This document shows positions 22,333-34,037 of a stretch of DNA of 64,000 bases, in pieces; positions within the stretch are counted from its first letter, which is position 1, and each line of letters opens with the position of its first letter. The position numbers were made by a program, and so were the translations under genes. The stretch is taken from assembly GCA_021234155.1 (NCBI GenBank), contig JAJEKV010000064.1, positions 3,040,001-3,104,000 of the forward strand. The letters are read 5' to 3'. Source of the stretch: Isoetes taiwanensis. Its lineage: Eukaryota > Streptophyta > Lycopodiopsida > Isoetales > Isoetaceae. The notes beneath the pieces were generated by a model, which ran no database searches, was not told the origin of the DNA, and saw only the letters and a program-made list of their open reading frames with translations.

Positions 22333-23840
22333 AATATTATTATTATTATTATTTGTCTGATGCTCTCTTGGGCCTCGAGAGACCATGGAGCACATGAACA
22401 GACTATTTACAACTTTAGTAAAAAAGAGCGGTGAATATCAACAGCTCTAATATAAGGACCTAAAGTCAATGGTGGCATTCGCAATAAAGATAAAAAATCA
22501 GTAGCTTGAATACCAAAGTTACCCCTGATGTGAGCATATTCCGGGCAACATGTAAAAACATGGTCTTCGTCCTCGATTTGTTTTGTATCACAAACTTTGC
22601 ATAAACGTTCTTCCACTTGTATGTTAGACCATCTCCTGGGCCTCAATTTCAAGCCTATGAGATCCTCGTATCTAGCAAGAAGACATCTTTGACCTTTGGG
22701 AATGTTGGCCATCAAATAAATTTGACTCTCAATTGTAATCACTGGATTGACGTTTTTCTGGTATAGCAGCATTCTCTTTCCGGGTTCGCCCATAAGTGGC
22801 TTATTGCTTGTTTCTCCAAAGATGGATCGAGTTTCCTCTTTTCGGAAGAAAAAAGTGGTTACCCCCCATCGATTAGCCCAAGCTGTTAACTTGCCTTTCC
22901 ATTCAGAGTGTTCTAGCGCCTGGCGGGATAACCGGGATGCTGCTTGTGCATTCACTCTATTAAAGAAGTTTATAGACTGATACAAACTCTCTAATTCCAA
23001 TGGTAATAACCCGACCTCTGCAAGCATAATAGAGTATGGAATTTGAGATCTGAGGCCTAGTTCCGCTTTTATGAAAGCTTTCTGGACTGCTTCGATCTGT
23101 TTCCAAAGCCGAGCTGGGATCTCTGGTCCCCAGATTGGGGCACCGTATAGTACCACCGTCTGGACAAGCGTTTTGAAAAGCATCTTTTTCAAATTCCAGT
23201 CCGTGAGTGAGGCCTTATTACATTTAGCAAAGATGTCAGAGTATAGGGCAGCTTTCCCTTTGAAACTAAGCCTATTAATGCAGATTTTCCAACTGTAATT
23301 AGACGCCAGGTCAATCCCCAAATATTTAAATGATTCCACTATTTCCAGCAAGCCCCCTTTATATGTGAAATCTGGCCTCTCTCGGGAACCAAAGACCATA
23401 ATTTTGGACTTAGATAAATTAACTGTCATCTTCTTTGCTGTGCAGAAGTTTTCCAAGTGGTCGAGATGGTCTTGTAGTGTTTTTATCTTGCTAGCAATTA
23501 ACACTACATCGTCAGCATAGAGGAGGAGCTGAAGAATATAACTGCCAAGCTTTGTCCCTGTAAGTGATCTCTGTCTTAACCAGTCATCTAATTCGTCAAT
23601 AAAAATGCCAAACAGAGTAGGGGATAGAGGACATCCCTGCCTTACCCCTATTGTGCTCTTCAAAACCGTGCTGGGATCTCGGGAGGTTGTGATGAGGACT
23701 TCAGCATATAATTGGGATACAGCTTCTCTAAGTTCCTTGGGGACTTCCAGCTGAATCAGCCTGTCACCAAGATCTTTACGGGGGACTGTATCAAAAGCCT
23801 TGCTAAAGTCAATGAATGCCAAGTCAATATATTTGATTGT
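22333..23840 (-). mobile_element. 5'-truncated non-LTR retrotransposon (LINE)
   Basis: On the minus strand the element ends in an (AAT)n-type tail at 22333-22357 and is cut off at about 23840, inside the reverse transcriptase. Simple-repeat tails and 5' truncation are typical of LINE insertions. The endonuclease and the start of ORF2 are missing. The coding part is annotated separately. Confidence 0.85.
22407..23822 (-). CDS. LINE reverse transcriptase, C-terminal part (partial)
   Basis: The 471-codon frame opens at AFIDFSKAFDTVPR (reverse transcriptase block A) and continues with IGVRQGCPLSPTLF (block B). LLLYADDVVLIA, with the catalytic YADD pair, follows near residues 116-128. Next comes KTMTVNLSKSK-type sequence, then FKYLGIDL. 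The C-terminus has a Cys-rich motif, CKVCDTKQIEDEDHVFTCC, as seen downstream of the polymerase in many LINEs. The true protein began further upstream: the frame extends to YIDLAFIDF, and the rest was lost on insertion. The long uninterrupted frame suggests a fairly recent insertion. I leave the clade open. Confidence 0.9.
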   Translation of the reverse strand: MAFIDFSKAFDTVPRKDLGDRLIQLEVPKELREAVSQLYAEVLITTSRDPSTVLKSTIGVRQGCPLSPTLFGIFIDELDDWLRQRSLTGTKLGSYILQLLLYADDVVLIASKIKTLQDHLDHLENFCTAKKMTVNLSKSKIMVFGSRERPDFTYKGGLLEIVESFKYLGIDLASNYSWKICINRLSFKGKAALYSDIFAKCNKASLTDWNLKKMLFKTLVQTVVLYGAPIWGPEIPARLWKQIEAVQKAFIKAELGLRSQIPYSIMLAEVGLLPLELESLYQSINFFNRVNAQAASRLSRQALEHSEWKGKLTAWANRWGVTTFFFRKEETRSIFGETSNKPLMGEPGKRMLLYQKNVNPVITIESQIYLMANIPKGQRCLLARYEDLIGLKLRPRRWSNIQVEERLCKVCDTKQIEDEDHVFTCCPEYAHIRGNFGIQATDFLSLLRMPPLTLGPYIRAVDIHRSFLLKL

Positions 23841-24059
23841 TTGTCATCATGACATGAAGTGGCCGACGATTATTGCAAAATTTTGGGTACAGCCACTGGA
23901 TTCCCTCCGATCCAAGCAAATTCCCTCCAGTTCATTGCCAAGCAAGCAAATTCCCTCCAATCTATGGTTTAAGAATCTAAAACCAAGAAAAGAATTTGAA
24001 ATTCTTGTTGAATCTTTGCATGCATATCAGTTTTCATAGCAGTAGGGACATGGCACAAG
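23841..24059. other. Short repeat-bearing spacer
   Basis: CAAGCAAATTCCCTCCA-like words occur three times at about 23910-23965. No gene was recognised. Confidence 0.4.
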
Positions 24060-25590
24060 AAAATCAAAATATGAACAAAATGACTCAGAGTGATGTCCAA
24101 AATGAGGATGGTGATATTGAAATTGATAAAGGAAAGCAGAAAATGCTTGAATAAGATACTCTGAATGACATGCTGAATGAAATGACAGAGAGTGATATTG
24201 TCAACAATGAGAATGGCAGATTATATTCCAGGTACACCACAAAAAAAATCAGGAAAAGAGTAGAAACGGTTGTTGAATGCTTTAAAAATGAAGCTAGTTC
24301 TCTATCTCCTAGTCAAAGAGAGGTATTGGCTTCTAGGATCTTGCAAGACAACAGGTTATTGGGGTTGTTTAAGCCCGTGATTGGGCTACCTTCAGAAGCA
24401 GTGGTGAAACATTCATTGTTACAAAATCTCAAAGATGGAATAAAAGACGTTAAATCTTCTAATAACATTGATAAGTTGGCAGCCAAGCACTCTGTTTTAT
24501 CCATGATTGTTGGGAAGAATGGGGAATTGAAGCAAAAAGGGGTTGCTTCAAAAATGTTAGAACTGCCGTCCTCGAAATTTGTCATATGCTGCAGGCAGAA
24601 GAAAAAGAATGAAAATTATAGGTCCAACTATATGGGCATTAGCAGGTAGAAAGAGAAGATCTGATTGTTTGGACGAAGATACAAAGCAATTAGTCATTCA
24701 ATTTTGGTTAAACAACATCAAGATTTCACCTAAATACAGGGATGTAAGAAAGAAAAGGCATCAGGCAAACCAATTTCTTGATATACCACAGACATTTCAT
24801 TCTTTGTTGTATGAAATGCTTTCAAATGACTGATCCCTCATGTATACGTTCACTTTTATTTGAATCTATAGTATCTTCTTTGTTTTGATGTATGCAATGT
24901 TTTCTAATGGCTAATCTATCATTTATGTATCCACTTTTATTTAGTTCTACATATGCAATCACCTTTATTGGTCTGTTACATTTACTGATCATGTATTTAT
25001 ACTAAATCTTCCTTTCTTATTTATGTAGTGATTCCATATTTCTTAACCAATGTATAGATTAGATATTGCATAATATTGTATCTTATACATGTCTATGGAA
25101 TGTATATCTTGTACTCAGACTTTCAGATACTATCTATGGACTTCAAGAATTTACTGCGGAACATTAATATGCTCTAGGCTACAATAATGTACCCATACTG
25201 CTGCTTATTTAATGTACATGTGTCATATGTATTCTGTTGTCCTTATGTATATTGTAAGTACATGTGAGTACATCTTAGTATATTTGAGTATATTTCAATA
25301 CATTTTGACTCCTCATGTACTCAATTGTACATACAAAATTTTTAATTTAACTATGATGGTTTGAATATACAGGCTGAGCTGTACCAGAACTTTGTGGAGC
25401 AACACCCAGAGGCAGACATTGGCATCAGCCCGACACTCCACCATTGTCCGTACATTCACACTCCAGACCTTGGTTGAGGATAGCAGAAACTGCTGCCAGG
25501 ATCTCTACTGCTGCTTTATCGACTTTGCAAAGGCCTATTGGTATCCTTTGAAATATATTGTGAAGTTTGAGAGGTATTGCCAGTAATGTA
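24060..25590 (+). pseudogene. Remnant of an element-type protein with KRRSD/D-V-KKR block
   Basis: Two frames overlap (24170-24649 and 24579-24833) with a frameshift between them. After the overlap the text reads AGRKRRSDCLDEDTKQLVI, then QFWLNNIKISPKYRDVRKKR. A later piece near 25.38 kb reads AELYQNFVEQHPEADIGIS. I associate this order (basic block, FW, S-P-x-x-x-D-V, then F..x-HP) with uncharacterised proteins of transposon type, but I cannot name the family. A long AT-rich gap (24.84-25.36 kb) could be an intron. Coding capacity is lost. Confidence 0.4.
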
Positions 25591-25639
25591 AATTACCCGC
25601 TACTGATTACTTGCCTTGGTTTCAAAGTTCTTTGCAAGA

Positions 25640-27861
25640 TTCAGTGGAGGATTGGGTACAAACTCAGCTAGATACCATTACAGGAATTGAAGGAAGCATT
25701 CATTGCTCCATGGTAAGGATAAGACTATAGAAAGATGGACCAATTTCACACAAAAGGAGGATGAATCAATAAGAGAGTATAATCAGCACTACATTGCAGT
25801 TCTCAAAGCCATGGTTCATTGGAAGATCGCAAGAAATGATGAATTGGATATCCAATGGTATACAAAGGAGTTGAAACGAGCAATTGCTCATAAGGTAAAG
25901 GCTAAATAGCCTACACCATTATTGGAAGCACAAAAGTTTGCTCTCAAGGCAGAAGACAAGCTAGGATACATTCATGAAGTTGCTACTCCAAAACATAAAC
26001 AACCAGAAGATATTGCAACAAAAGTTTCTAAGCTTACAATTGGGGAGAAATCAAGGGAGGTTCAATTTATTACTTGTAAGTATTGTGGATCTATTGGACA
26101 TTCTGAAACCACATGTAGATTGCTGAAATTTTGTTCAAGGTGCCAAATCAAAGGTCATAATAATCAAGAATGTAGAGAGAGGAGATTCTTTGAGAGGCTA
26201 ATCCAGTATTTGCTATTATACAACAAGCACCACCTATTCCTTTTCAATAAATGCAAGCAGCAACTCTCATACCATAAGTTCCAACGATGCCACAAGCTTT
26301 AATGGTTCAACAAGCTCCAATAGCCTCAACACAAATATTGCAGCCAAAACAGGGATGGTATCCAAGTAAGGCTCATTTGTATTGCAAGTTATATGATAAA
26401 TTCAAGCATGATGAGAGTTAGCCTTGTTGGAAAATTCATGGAAAACCAGAATGGGCAACCAATAAGTATCCACCAAGGCAACAAGTGTTTGGGTCAGTAC
26501 CTCTTCCTAATAATGATGCTCGCATTCAAGGTGCAAAGCATATTGAAAATCCTCTAGTTAAGGCTCTTATTGAGGAACTTAAGAAGCAAGAGAAGGCAAA
26601 ATTAGTACTGAATTGTGAATTTGTTGAGGTGGAAGATGACACATTTCAGCAAGAAGAAGAGATTGAAGAATTATTCATAATGAAGGTGATGTGATCATCC
26701 AAGTTCTAACTACTAAAATCACACTTACTCTTGAGCAATTGATGCATTATTCTCCTAATTTATTGCAAGAGTTAGGAGGAAGAAGAAAATCAGAAATTTC
26801 AGTCCAACAAATTCTATCGAATGATAAAAACAAGAGTATAACAGAGCCATCAGCTCGGCAGTCCAAGAATCCCGGGCCATTTCTTTGTGATGTGAGTATC
26901 AATGGGTATTTAGTCAAAGGAGCAAACATAGACATGGGCAGCAGAGTGAATGTAACGCCTTACTATATAATGCTTCAAGTTGGATAAAAAATGATGGAAT
27001 TGACAACTATGAATCAAATGAAGATATTATAAGAAATGTCTTGTGCAATGTATATGAGTTGAAAGCAATTTTGGATTTCATAGTTTTAAAAATTTTAGAG
27101 AGTGTGCATGCTGAAACTTATACTTTGCTGCTGAGCTGTACATGATTAGATGTCGTACAAGTTGAGACTTCATGGAGAAAGCGTGAAATGAACATCTTTG
27201 AAGGGGAATACCAGATTACTATAGATCATCCTCTGAAATCAAGCATGGATGGGACAAATAAAAATCAGGTATATCTAATCACATCTCACATGGTTGAAGA
27301 GTATGAGCTTGTTCTTTTATATGAAATTGATAAGTTTGACTATTCTCATGAGAAAGAAAGTGATAGATGCTTGAGCAGCCCTAAGTTTGAGACTTTTCAT
27401 ACATGTGAAACATTTTTAGATGATGATGAACCATTATTATGTGAGATAGAGGTGGAAAGCATTGCTCTGAAGTTATGTTACGTGCTCTTGAATTTAGTGA
27501 CTGTCACGACAACAGTCCTCTTTATGAGATTTTCAGATTTCAGACATGGATACCAACTGAACAAGACTTTTACATGCCTCAAATGGAGAAATTTGCTCGC
27601 TTTGATGATTTGGCACTAAACCATGAGCTAGAATTGCTAATTTTTTATGCTTTGATAAATGAAGTGTACATAAAATGGTACCTATGTTTCAGCTTTGTAG
27701 CAGTCCAAAGAAGTCTGAGAATCAAGGAAGACTAGTTCCTTTCATATTTGAACATGAAAGTGTAGAAGAGTTGAGTAATTTGGAGCATGATTATGTGATA
27801 AAGGATAGGAAATTGGACACGAGCAACACTTTATCTCAGTGTGCAGCAGCCAAAGATGCTC
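25640..27861 (+). mobile_element. Degenerate Ty3/gypsy-type gag-protease region
   Basis: A gag-like segment (25703-25909; ESIREYNQHYIAVLKAMVHW) is followed by two zinc knuckles of the CX2CX4HX4C type, CKYCGSIGHSETTC and CSRCQIKGHNNQEC (near 26.07-26.18 kb). Next comes a protease-like stretch with the flap-side text FLCDVSINGYLVKGANIDMG (near 26.88-26.94 kb). The usual catalytic D-(S/T)-G reads D-M-G here, so the enzyme would be inactive. Several stops break the frame. No polymerase or LTR was found. Element 2 begins within this region at 27862. Confidence 0.7.
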
Positions 27862-27890
27862 ATAAAAGCACTGTTTCATTATTTATGGAC
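27862..27890 (+). repeat. Element 2 left terminal inverted repeat
   Basis: From outside in it reads ATAAAAGCACTG, then TTTCATTATTTATGGAC. It continues into CTTT...TGAGTCCATA, shared with the right subterminal part of element 1. Confidence 0.8.
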
Positions 27891-28137
27891 TTTCCCTGAG
27901 TCCATACGTCTCCGAAATTGAGTCAAATTTCTAAAATATGATGGTTTTTTAAATAGAATGACGGAATTTTTTGGGAAACGTGCTGGTAGGTGATATGGCA
28001 GAAGCTTTTTCTATTAAGCCAAGGACAAGCCCGCCCAACTCGCGGTCAAGGAAAAGTGCGTCCTGTGTGTGAGGTGTTGCTAGTGAGGCTTTGTTTTGCA
28101 AATGCAGGCAAGATAGATTCATAACGGGCAAGTGAGA

Positions 28138-28635
28138 ATGGTTGAAACGAGGCGCCGGTATGGATTCACAATGACTGAAATGCAGTCCCATATCAGTGAG
28201 CAGATCTTAGCCCACGCGAATCAATTGCAGGTGGAGGTGCAGAATGAGATAAATCAGAATGGAAGAAACGAAATCAGTGGGCAGGTCATGAAGCTCCTCC
28301 GTGGGGATGGGTTGTTAAAGGAAAACAATTATCAACTCACTAGGGTGGAGTTGGAAGCTTCCCCGATATCATTGAAACGACTTGTTCTGTGGGAGAGGCC
28401 CCTCAAGAGGCTACTCAAATTAGAGGATGTTTGGCTGCACAACTCATTCAGACCATTATTTAAGAAGCTTTATAGAAAGGAGAAAAGGCAGCGTGAAGAT
28501 TTGGTAACCAAGCTCATTGTCAACACTCCTCACTCGATCCTTGAATTGGATGAATGGCTGGGCCTGTATAGCAGAAATTACATTGATGAGTTCGATCAGG
28601 GTGATCTTATTCAAGTAGAACTAGCCATTGACTGA
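28138..28635 (+). CDS. Gene S copy 2: conserved element gene, open
   Basis: This is an open frame of 165 codons from the ATG at 28138 (MVETRRRYGFTMTEMQ) to TGA at 28633-28635. The sequence is basic and mostly helical in character, with RLLKLEDVWLHNSF, FKKLYRKEKRQREDL and ELDEWLGLYSRNYIDEFDQG. An acceptor-like AATGCAG|G upstream (near 28107) allows a further 5' exon. The homologous but broken copy in element 1 confirms that this is a real gene of the element and not a chance frame. I do not recognise the family. It is convergent with gene L and next to the terminus. Confidence 0.7.
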   Translation: MVETRRRYGFTMTEMQSHISEQILAHANQLQVEVQNEINQNGRNEISGQVMKLLRGDGLLKENNYQLTRVELEASPISLKRLVLWERPLKRLLKLEDVWLHNSFRPLFKKLYRKEKRQREDLVTKLIVNTPHSILELDEWLGLYSRNYIDEFDQGDLIQVELAID

Positions 28636-29071
28636 AACTTGGCACCCTGAAATTTTCTACTTTGTATTCTATTTTTGTCGAACTGCCTACGTCGAGGCAT
28701 GTTGTTTTATTTGGTTTTATAATATGTGTATCAAATCTATGTAATGCATTTCTTAATGAATGGAACCGGTTCTATCTATTCTTATGATGGAGCATAGGCC
28801 ACAATCCGTAGACACCAATTTGTTTTGTGCAAATTGGGCGCCTGCCCAATTTGCCTTGATAGTCGTCTGAACAAAATTTAATAGAAGCATCCAAAGGAAA
28901 TAGGGCGCACGCCCAATTTCGTTAGACTTGCGAGAAAATAGAAATACAGACTGTCACAAATATAATTAATCGAATGCAATTAAAAGTACTTGAAAACTAT
29001 AAGACCAAGTGTGGATGCCACCTAATACAGTCATATCAGATATAAATTCTTATGAACTTATGAAATACATC
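28636..29071. other. Spacer with two palindrome A variants
   Basis: Diverged palindromes lie near 28830-28851 and 28900-28921. No gene was recognised. Confidence 0.5.
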
Positions 29072-29332
29072 TCATAGATTGTAATTATTGGTGATTTTGT
29101 CAATCTCATAAGCATCGCGCTCCGGAACCCAAACAATATGGATAGTAACATGGTACTCGCCGGGGGAGTCTTTCGGTCGACCAGTAGCTATACCATGCAG
29201 CCGTGTATCAAGGGTGATCCTTTGATAATGCATGCATGAAGGTCGCCGAAAGTCATGAGGCAAGTGAGGGTGTCCAAATGCTCGAGGTGGAGGCAATTGG
29301 GACCTCTCAAGAACTCTAGCGGGGTGAGACAT
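29072..29332 (-). CDS. Gene V1 copy 2: small element gene, open
   Basis: An 86-residue frame runs from the ATG at 29332 (MSHPARVLERSQLPPPR) to TGA at 29072-29074. The end contains EYHVTIHIVWVPERDAYEI and then DKITNNYNL, nearly identical to V1 of element 1. The N-terminal half is rich in Pro, Arg and His. It diverges from V2 (29540) over about 200 bp that contain TATAAATATAT, so the two probably share a bidirectional promoter. The function is unknown. Confidence 0.65.
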   Translation of the reverse strand: MSHPARVLERSQLPPPRAFGHPHLPHDFRRPSCMHYQRITLDTRLHGIATGRPKDSPGEYHVTIHIVWVPERDAYEIDKITNNYNL

Positions 29333-29539
29333 AGGAAAGGGCTGTGCTATGCACTCGAATCGCGCTATACTTATAGCCAAGTAATTATTGATGAAGCTAA
29401 TCAGTAGTAACATTATTGGGCGCACATACGACGGGTAAGTATATCCAATAATTATTGTGTACAATACCAACAATAATTTTGGTTGGTATAAATATATATC
29501 AAACCAATGTTGGCCAACAAATTTGGCCTTAGTCTAACC

Positions 29540-29808
29540 ATGTGGTCTCCTCGTTGGTCCCGAAGCGTGATTCCATTACGCAAGATGAATCACTTAAAAC
29601 TTCAAGCAAAGGCCATGAGCGTAGAAATAGCCATGGAAGATTGATGACCACCGTGAGTCTCAATCCTCGCCATTATCCCGATCCCTTCGATGTTATCATC
29701 CATCCGATATGGAATAGAGAGCATCAAATGTACATGATAGAAAAGATCTCCGGGTGGTCGCTGAAAATGACTCGTAAGAGTCCCCTAGATCAGATTGTTG
29801 TAATGTGA
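29540..29808 (+). pseudogene. Gene V2 copy 2: small element gene, one frameshift
   Basis: From the ATG at 29540 the frame reads MWSPRWSRSVIPLRKMNHLK and then meets a stop. In the next frame it continues MTTVSLNPRHYPDPFDVIIH, then PIWNREHQMYMIEKISGW. V2 of element 1 is broken at the corresponding point, so either both copies descend from a broken parent or a short intron lies there. The C-terminal half aligns with V1 (V-IH--W--E---Y-I-KI). Confidence 0.6.
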
Positions 29809-30179
29809 TAGTCATGTTGTTGTAATCGGATTGTCGTAATACTCTTGCTTTTTGTAATTTGTAAGGCGCCCACTTGACTTCATGTTCAACCGCCGCGACC
29901 GATAGCTTTTAAGGTTCAAATTGGGGCCCGCCCAATTTCTATGAGGGAACTCTTCTAGTGCGTGGAAATTTTCGACATGTATTTATTTTCTTGGTCAATG
30001 TACATAAGTTTTTTCACTCAATTTCATTATAAAACCTATATAGTGAGTAACGATTGGTGCGAAATTGGCGCCCACCAATTTGCACCCCCGTGCTCACTCT
30101 AAACACATATACACACAGAGTGTCGAGATGATAAATTGGGCGCCGCCCAATTTGCACCCAATGCTAGCAAAACATACTC
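29809..30179. other. Spacer with three palindrome A variants
   Basis: Shortened palindromes lie near 29919, 30061 and 30134. They occupy the convergent 3' ends of gene L and V2. Confidence 0.5.
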
Positions 30180-33100
30180 CTTGTGCTCAAGGGTCCACCC
30201 CTTCACCGGCGTTGTTGTGTGAGCGGCTTCGCTTTCTTCTCCCCGCCGTAACGCTTTCTTAAGGAGTTCCATCCGAGCGTGGAATTCTTCATTGGTTAGC
30301 GTGAAGGTGGGGAGCATCCTTCTCAATTTCCATTTCAACATCATCCTCCTTCTCATTTTCCTCGCCCTCCTTCTCAACTTCCTCGCGTCCTCCTTCTCAA
30401 CTTCCTTCTTTTGCGACATCCTTTTCTTGCTCGATGGTAGCGGGTCCACAAAGTTGAGCTTCTTGTGTCTCCAAGACAATGAAGGTTCTCCATCCTTGAG
30501 GAGTAGCTGCGTAGAACTTCGAGCTACCCTCGATAACATCTTAGGTGCACACTAATGTAGTGCCCGCCAAAGCATTAATGTTATCCTTCTTCTTTCTAAA
30601 GAAAGACATGTCCTTTGCTCCAAAAACCCCGCAACCTTTCTCAAATGGTGCAGGAGAGAATCTTTAGACAACCGGAGAGTGGATTGCAACTCTTGCACCG
30701 CTTGTGCGGGGAATGGACAAGGAGGTGGAGGAGTGGACACTACAAAGACTTGCCTTGAGCCGCTTTTTTTCTTTTTTACCCTCCGCTATTTTTGCAATGC
30801 ACGGACTCTCGATTTCTTCTCATCCAAAGATTACTCGAAGTTGATCAAAAATCTGAGTAAGTTTAAGCCGCATATTCTCATCACTCTCAAAGGCAAAGTG
30901 GTTTTATACCCTTCGACATAGCTGCATCGGCTAAAGGATCCTCCAGAGAAGAAATCAAGGACACCGTGATCCCTCAAGCATAAATTTCCGGACAAGGTAT
31001 ATGCATGTCCTAGAATCTAATTGATGTGGCAAAAGGGCACCCGCGCCTCCTGCCACACTCTTGTCACCCCAAGGCCGATACAACCAAGATGTGAAGCAAA
31101 GTACAACCGCTATAAGTGGCATTGAAAAAGAAATAGACGCAGACCTCGGGTTTAAATCATGTTACCGGCCGCAAGACTCATGATCGGGGAGGTTCTTCTC
31201 TATGTCCTCCACTTCTTTCAAGTGTCATGGGAACTTCAATACTCTTTTGAGGATGGTCCGCATCGTTGAAGCATAGATTCAGTCATTCATTGCGGGGTAC
31301 TGCTTGGTCTCTCGCCACATACATTACAAGAACGAGAGTCCGCATTTCGGCGAACACGAGAGGAAGGGTTTCTCTTTTTAGGATCATTGTACGCCCCACC
31401 CATACACCACTACCCCCGCCTATAGTCTTCATGCATGACAAGCATTCACTCAAACGATCCGGACCGATAAAGATCGTGGATCCAATATAATTGCTGGTCC
31501 GTAAGCACACCGATCCGTCCAAGAACTTCTCGTAATCCTCCATGCTCCATTTCTTGATATTTCAAATCACATCCAACAAACCGAAAGCAGAGGTATTGAC
31601 CACATCAACCGACATTCCTGAGGACTCGACACGGTAGCATTTGAATGATTTTGATCCCTCTTCCACGGGTCCACGCAGATACTCATTAACCTTCGTGATA
31701 AGAGCCTTTGGAAGGTTAAGCTTTTCTCGCCTCCTTGCGGCTATCAACCCAATCACCTACAATCGTTATAACATCAACATCAAATTCTCCGTGAATATAG
31801 GATGAATTTTCCTCAAATCGGTCATGTTGTCAACATGAAGCTTTTTCACATCTTTGAGATATTTAAGGAGTGCACGCTCGACAGTGCCAATCTTCTTCAG
31901 CTCGCCTGCACGGATTTTCATGACACGCCTTCCAGTATAATTTTTGGTGGTCTTTATGTACGTGGTGGGTCATAATCTCTCGCCAAAAGTCTTTTGCAGA
32001 TCCATTGGATGCATGGACTTTTAAAGGTCGGCACTTGTTATTTGTGAACATTCTCAAAGCGGTCCTTTACCACTATCGCCTCACCCAATTCATCTTTTAG
32101 CTGGTCTTCATAGAATAATCGAGCCACTTGTAGGCACATATTCCAAGTTTCGGCATCCGTACACCTAAGTAATCGTAGTCTCAAGATGCTAAGCTTCTTC
32201 AATGTTCCGCTTCGCTATAGCGAGCCAATCCCCGCATAGTAAACTTAGACAAAGATAGTAAACTTAGCACATTTGAAATATACAGCCTCAAAATTTAGCA
32301 ATGCACAAGCTAACATGCAATGCACATGAGGGGCAATTTAACATGCTATATTCAGAAACCCAAATTGGGCACCAATTTCATAGACAAGGAGATGCAATTT
32401 AACATGCTATATTCACATGGGGTTAACCCAAATTGGGCCCGCCCAATTTCATAGACAAGGAGATGCAATTTGACATGCTATATTCACATGGGGCCAACCC
32501 AAATTGGGCCAGCCCAATTTCATAGACAAGGAGATGCAATTTGACATGCTATATTCACATGGGGCCAACCCAAATTGGGCGCCCGCCCAATTTCATAGCC
32601 AAGGAGATGCAATTTAACATGCTATATTCACATGGGGCCAACCCAAATTGGGCGCCCGCCCAATTTCATACCCAAGCGGATGCAATTTAACATGCTATAT
32701 TCACATGGGGTTAACCCAAAATGGGGCCCGCCCAATTTCATACCCAAACGGATGCAATTTAACATGTGTCATGTAGTATCCTGGCATCTGAAATTGGGCG
32801 CCCGCCCAATTTCATAGCCAAGAAGAAACATGGGAGGCCTCCCAAATTGGGCGCCCGCCCAATTTGATGGCCAAGGGATTTATGAAAAAAAAACAGACTG
32901 CATCCACAATTAGAAATGACTTACTGAATATGCGCTATCTTGGGATAGTCCACGCTTTCCTTTCTTCGGCTTTCCATAGAATGCCCATTGATTCCTAAGC
33001 TGCTGTATTTGTTCGAAGTAGACATCCTGATGGATAGTATTCTTGGTGATATCGTTGCTCTCCTGGCTGACCTTCACATATTCAGTAGGAGTGAGGTTCC

Positions 33101-34037
33101 CCGCCAAAGACACTACATTTTCTTTTGGCGTAGAAGAAAAAGATAAGATCTTTCGATGAGCCCTTTTCTGGCCATTCCAACGCCCGGGTTGACAAGAATT
33201 TGGGCAACCGCAGAGAGTGTGATTGCCATTTACAATCCGTAACTCTCCAGCATTGTCCAAATCGCTGGCCTTCTTCCACTTCAAAGGCACGCCCAAAGGA
33301 TCGGATCAAAGGGTACAACATCCGCACAAGGTGGATGCATCGCGCACATTAATAAATGATTCATAGAGTGTATCAACATAGCCTGGATCGATGACCCCGC
33401 AGTCATATTTGTGTGTGCTTGATGCATTTTGAAGATATCCACCTCTATTTCAATTCAACACCAAGAGGATAGATCCTTTCCCCGTGCTTAATGTTGATCA
33501 ATGCGCTTTGGGACAGCTCACGCTTGCTTTCTTGAGTCAACGCCCGCCAGATGTCGAAAGCACTTCACAATTTGCCTCGCCGCCTTCCCCGTGAGCTCAG
33601 TCGGGCCCCACTCCCCCATCGGATGCACCCGATGTTGATGGTGGAGTAGGGTCTCTTCTTTTCTTAGACGAGGAAGCTATTGCCTCGCGGCCGACTTCGC
33701 TTTATTCCTTGCTTTTCTCGGGTGGGGACCGCCGATACCTCCCCGCGATCTAATGCTAACGCCCCAAGCTACGTGATGTTCTTCCCATACCACCAAGAAT
33801 CAGTTTTGGAGTTGATGTTTCTGATCTTTTCTTCTTAGGAACCTTTTCTCGATGACACGGGCCGGGTTTCTCGTCCCCTTCGGTCCCATCACCCTTCTTA
33901 GGAACTCCATAACGTGATCTCAACCACGCCGTGTCATAGACCTTTGGTTGGCTCTTCCCATGATACTGCGGTAAAGGGCCTTTGATCGATTTTGTTTGTG
34001 ATCGAAAGTATGCACCGCCTAATCGTATTAAATCCAT
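30180..34037 (-). pseudogene. Gene L copy 2: large accessory gene of element 2, broken
   Basis: Segments on the minus strand match gene L of element 1 in order. They are KSQPKVYDTAWLRSRYG (near 33.92 kb), ESNDITKNTIHQDVYFEQIQ and RNQWAFYGKPKKGKRG (near 32.96-33.06 kb), MEDYEKFLDGSVCL and SECLSCMKTIGGG (31.4-31.55 kb), and an acidic tail with EEVEKEGEENEKEDD followed by EEFHARMELLKKAL (30.2-30.4 kb). The exon join AYS|D is conserved at the donor (32934), but the acceptor next to 32230 reads GG instead of AG, which would block splicing. Exon 1 was not identified; it should lie between 34.6 and 36.1 kb. The protein family is unknown. Confidence 0.6.
32340..32870. repeat. 70-73 bp tandem array in gene L intron, one palindrome A per unit
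   Basis: About six units start GGAGATGCAATTTRACATGC and contain TATTCACATGGGG. Each ends in a palindrome of variable length. Exact 22-nt palindromes lie at 32572-32593, 32645-32666, 32791-32812 and 32844-32865. Shortened ones are near 32361, 32431, 32500 and 32716. The array lies inside the intron 32231-32934. Confidence 0.9.
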
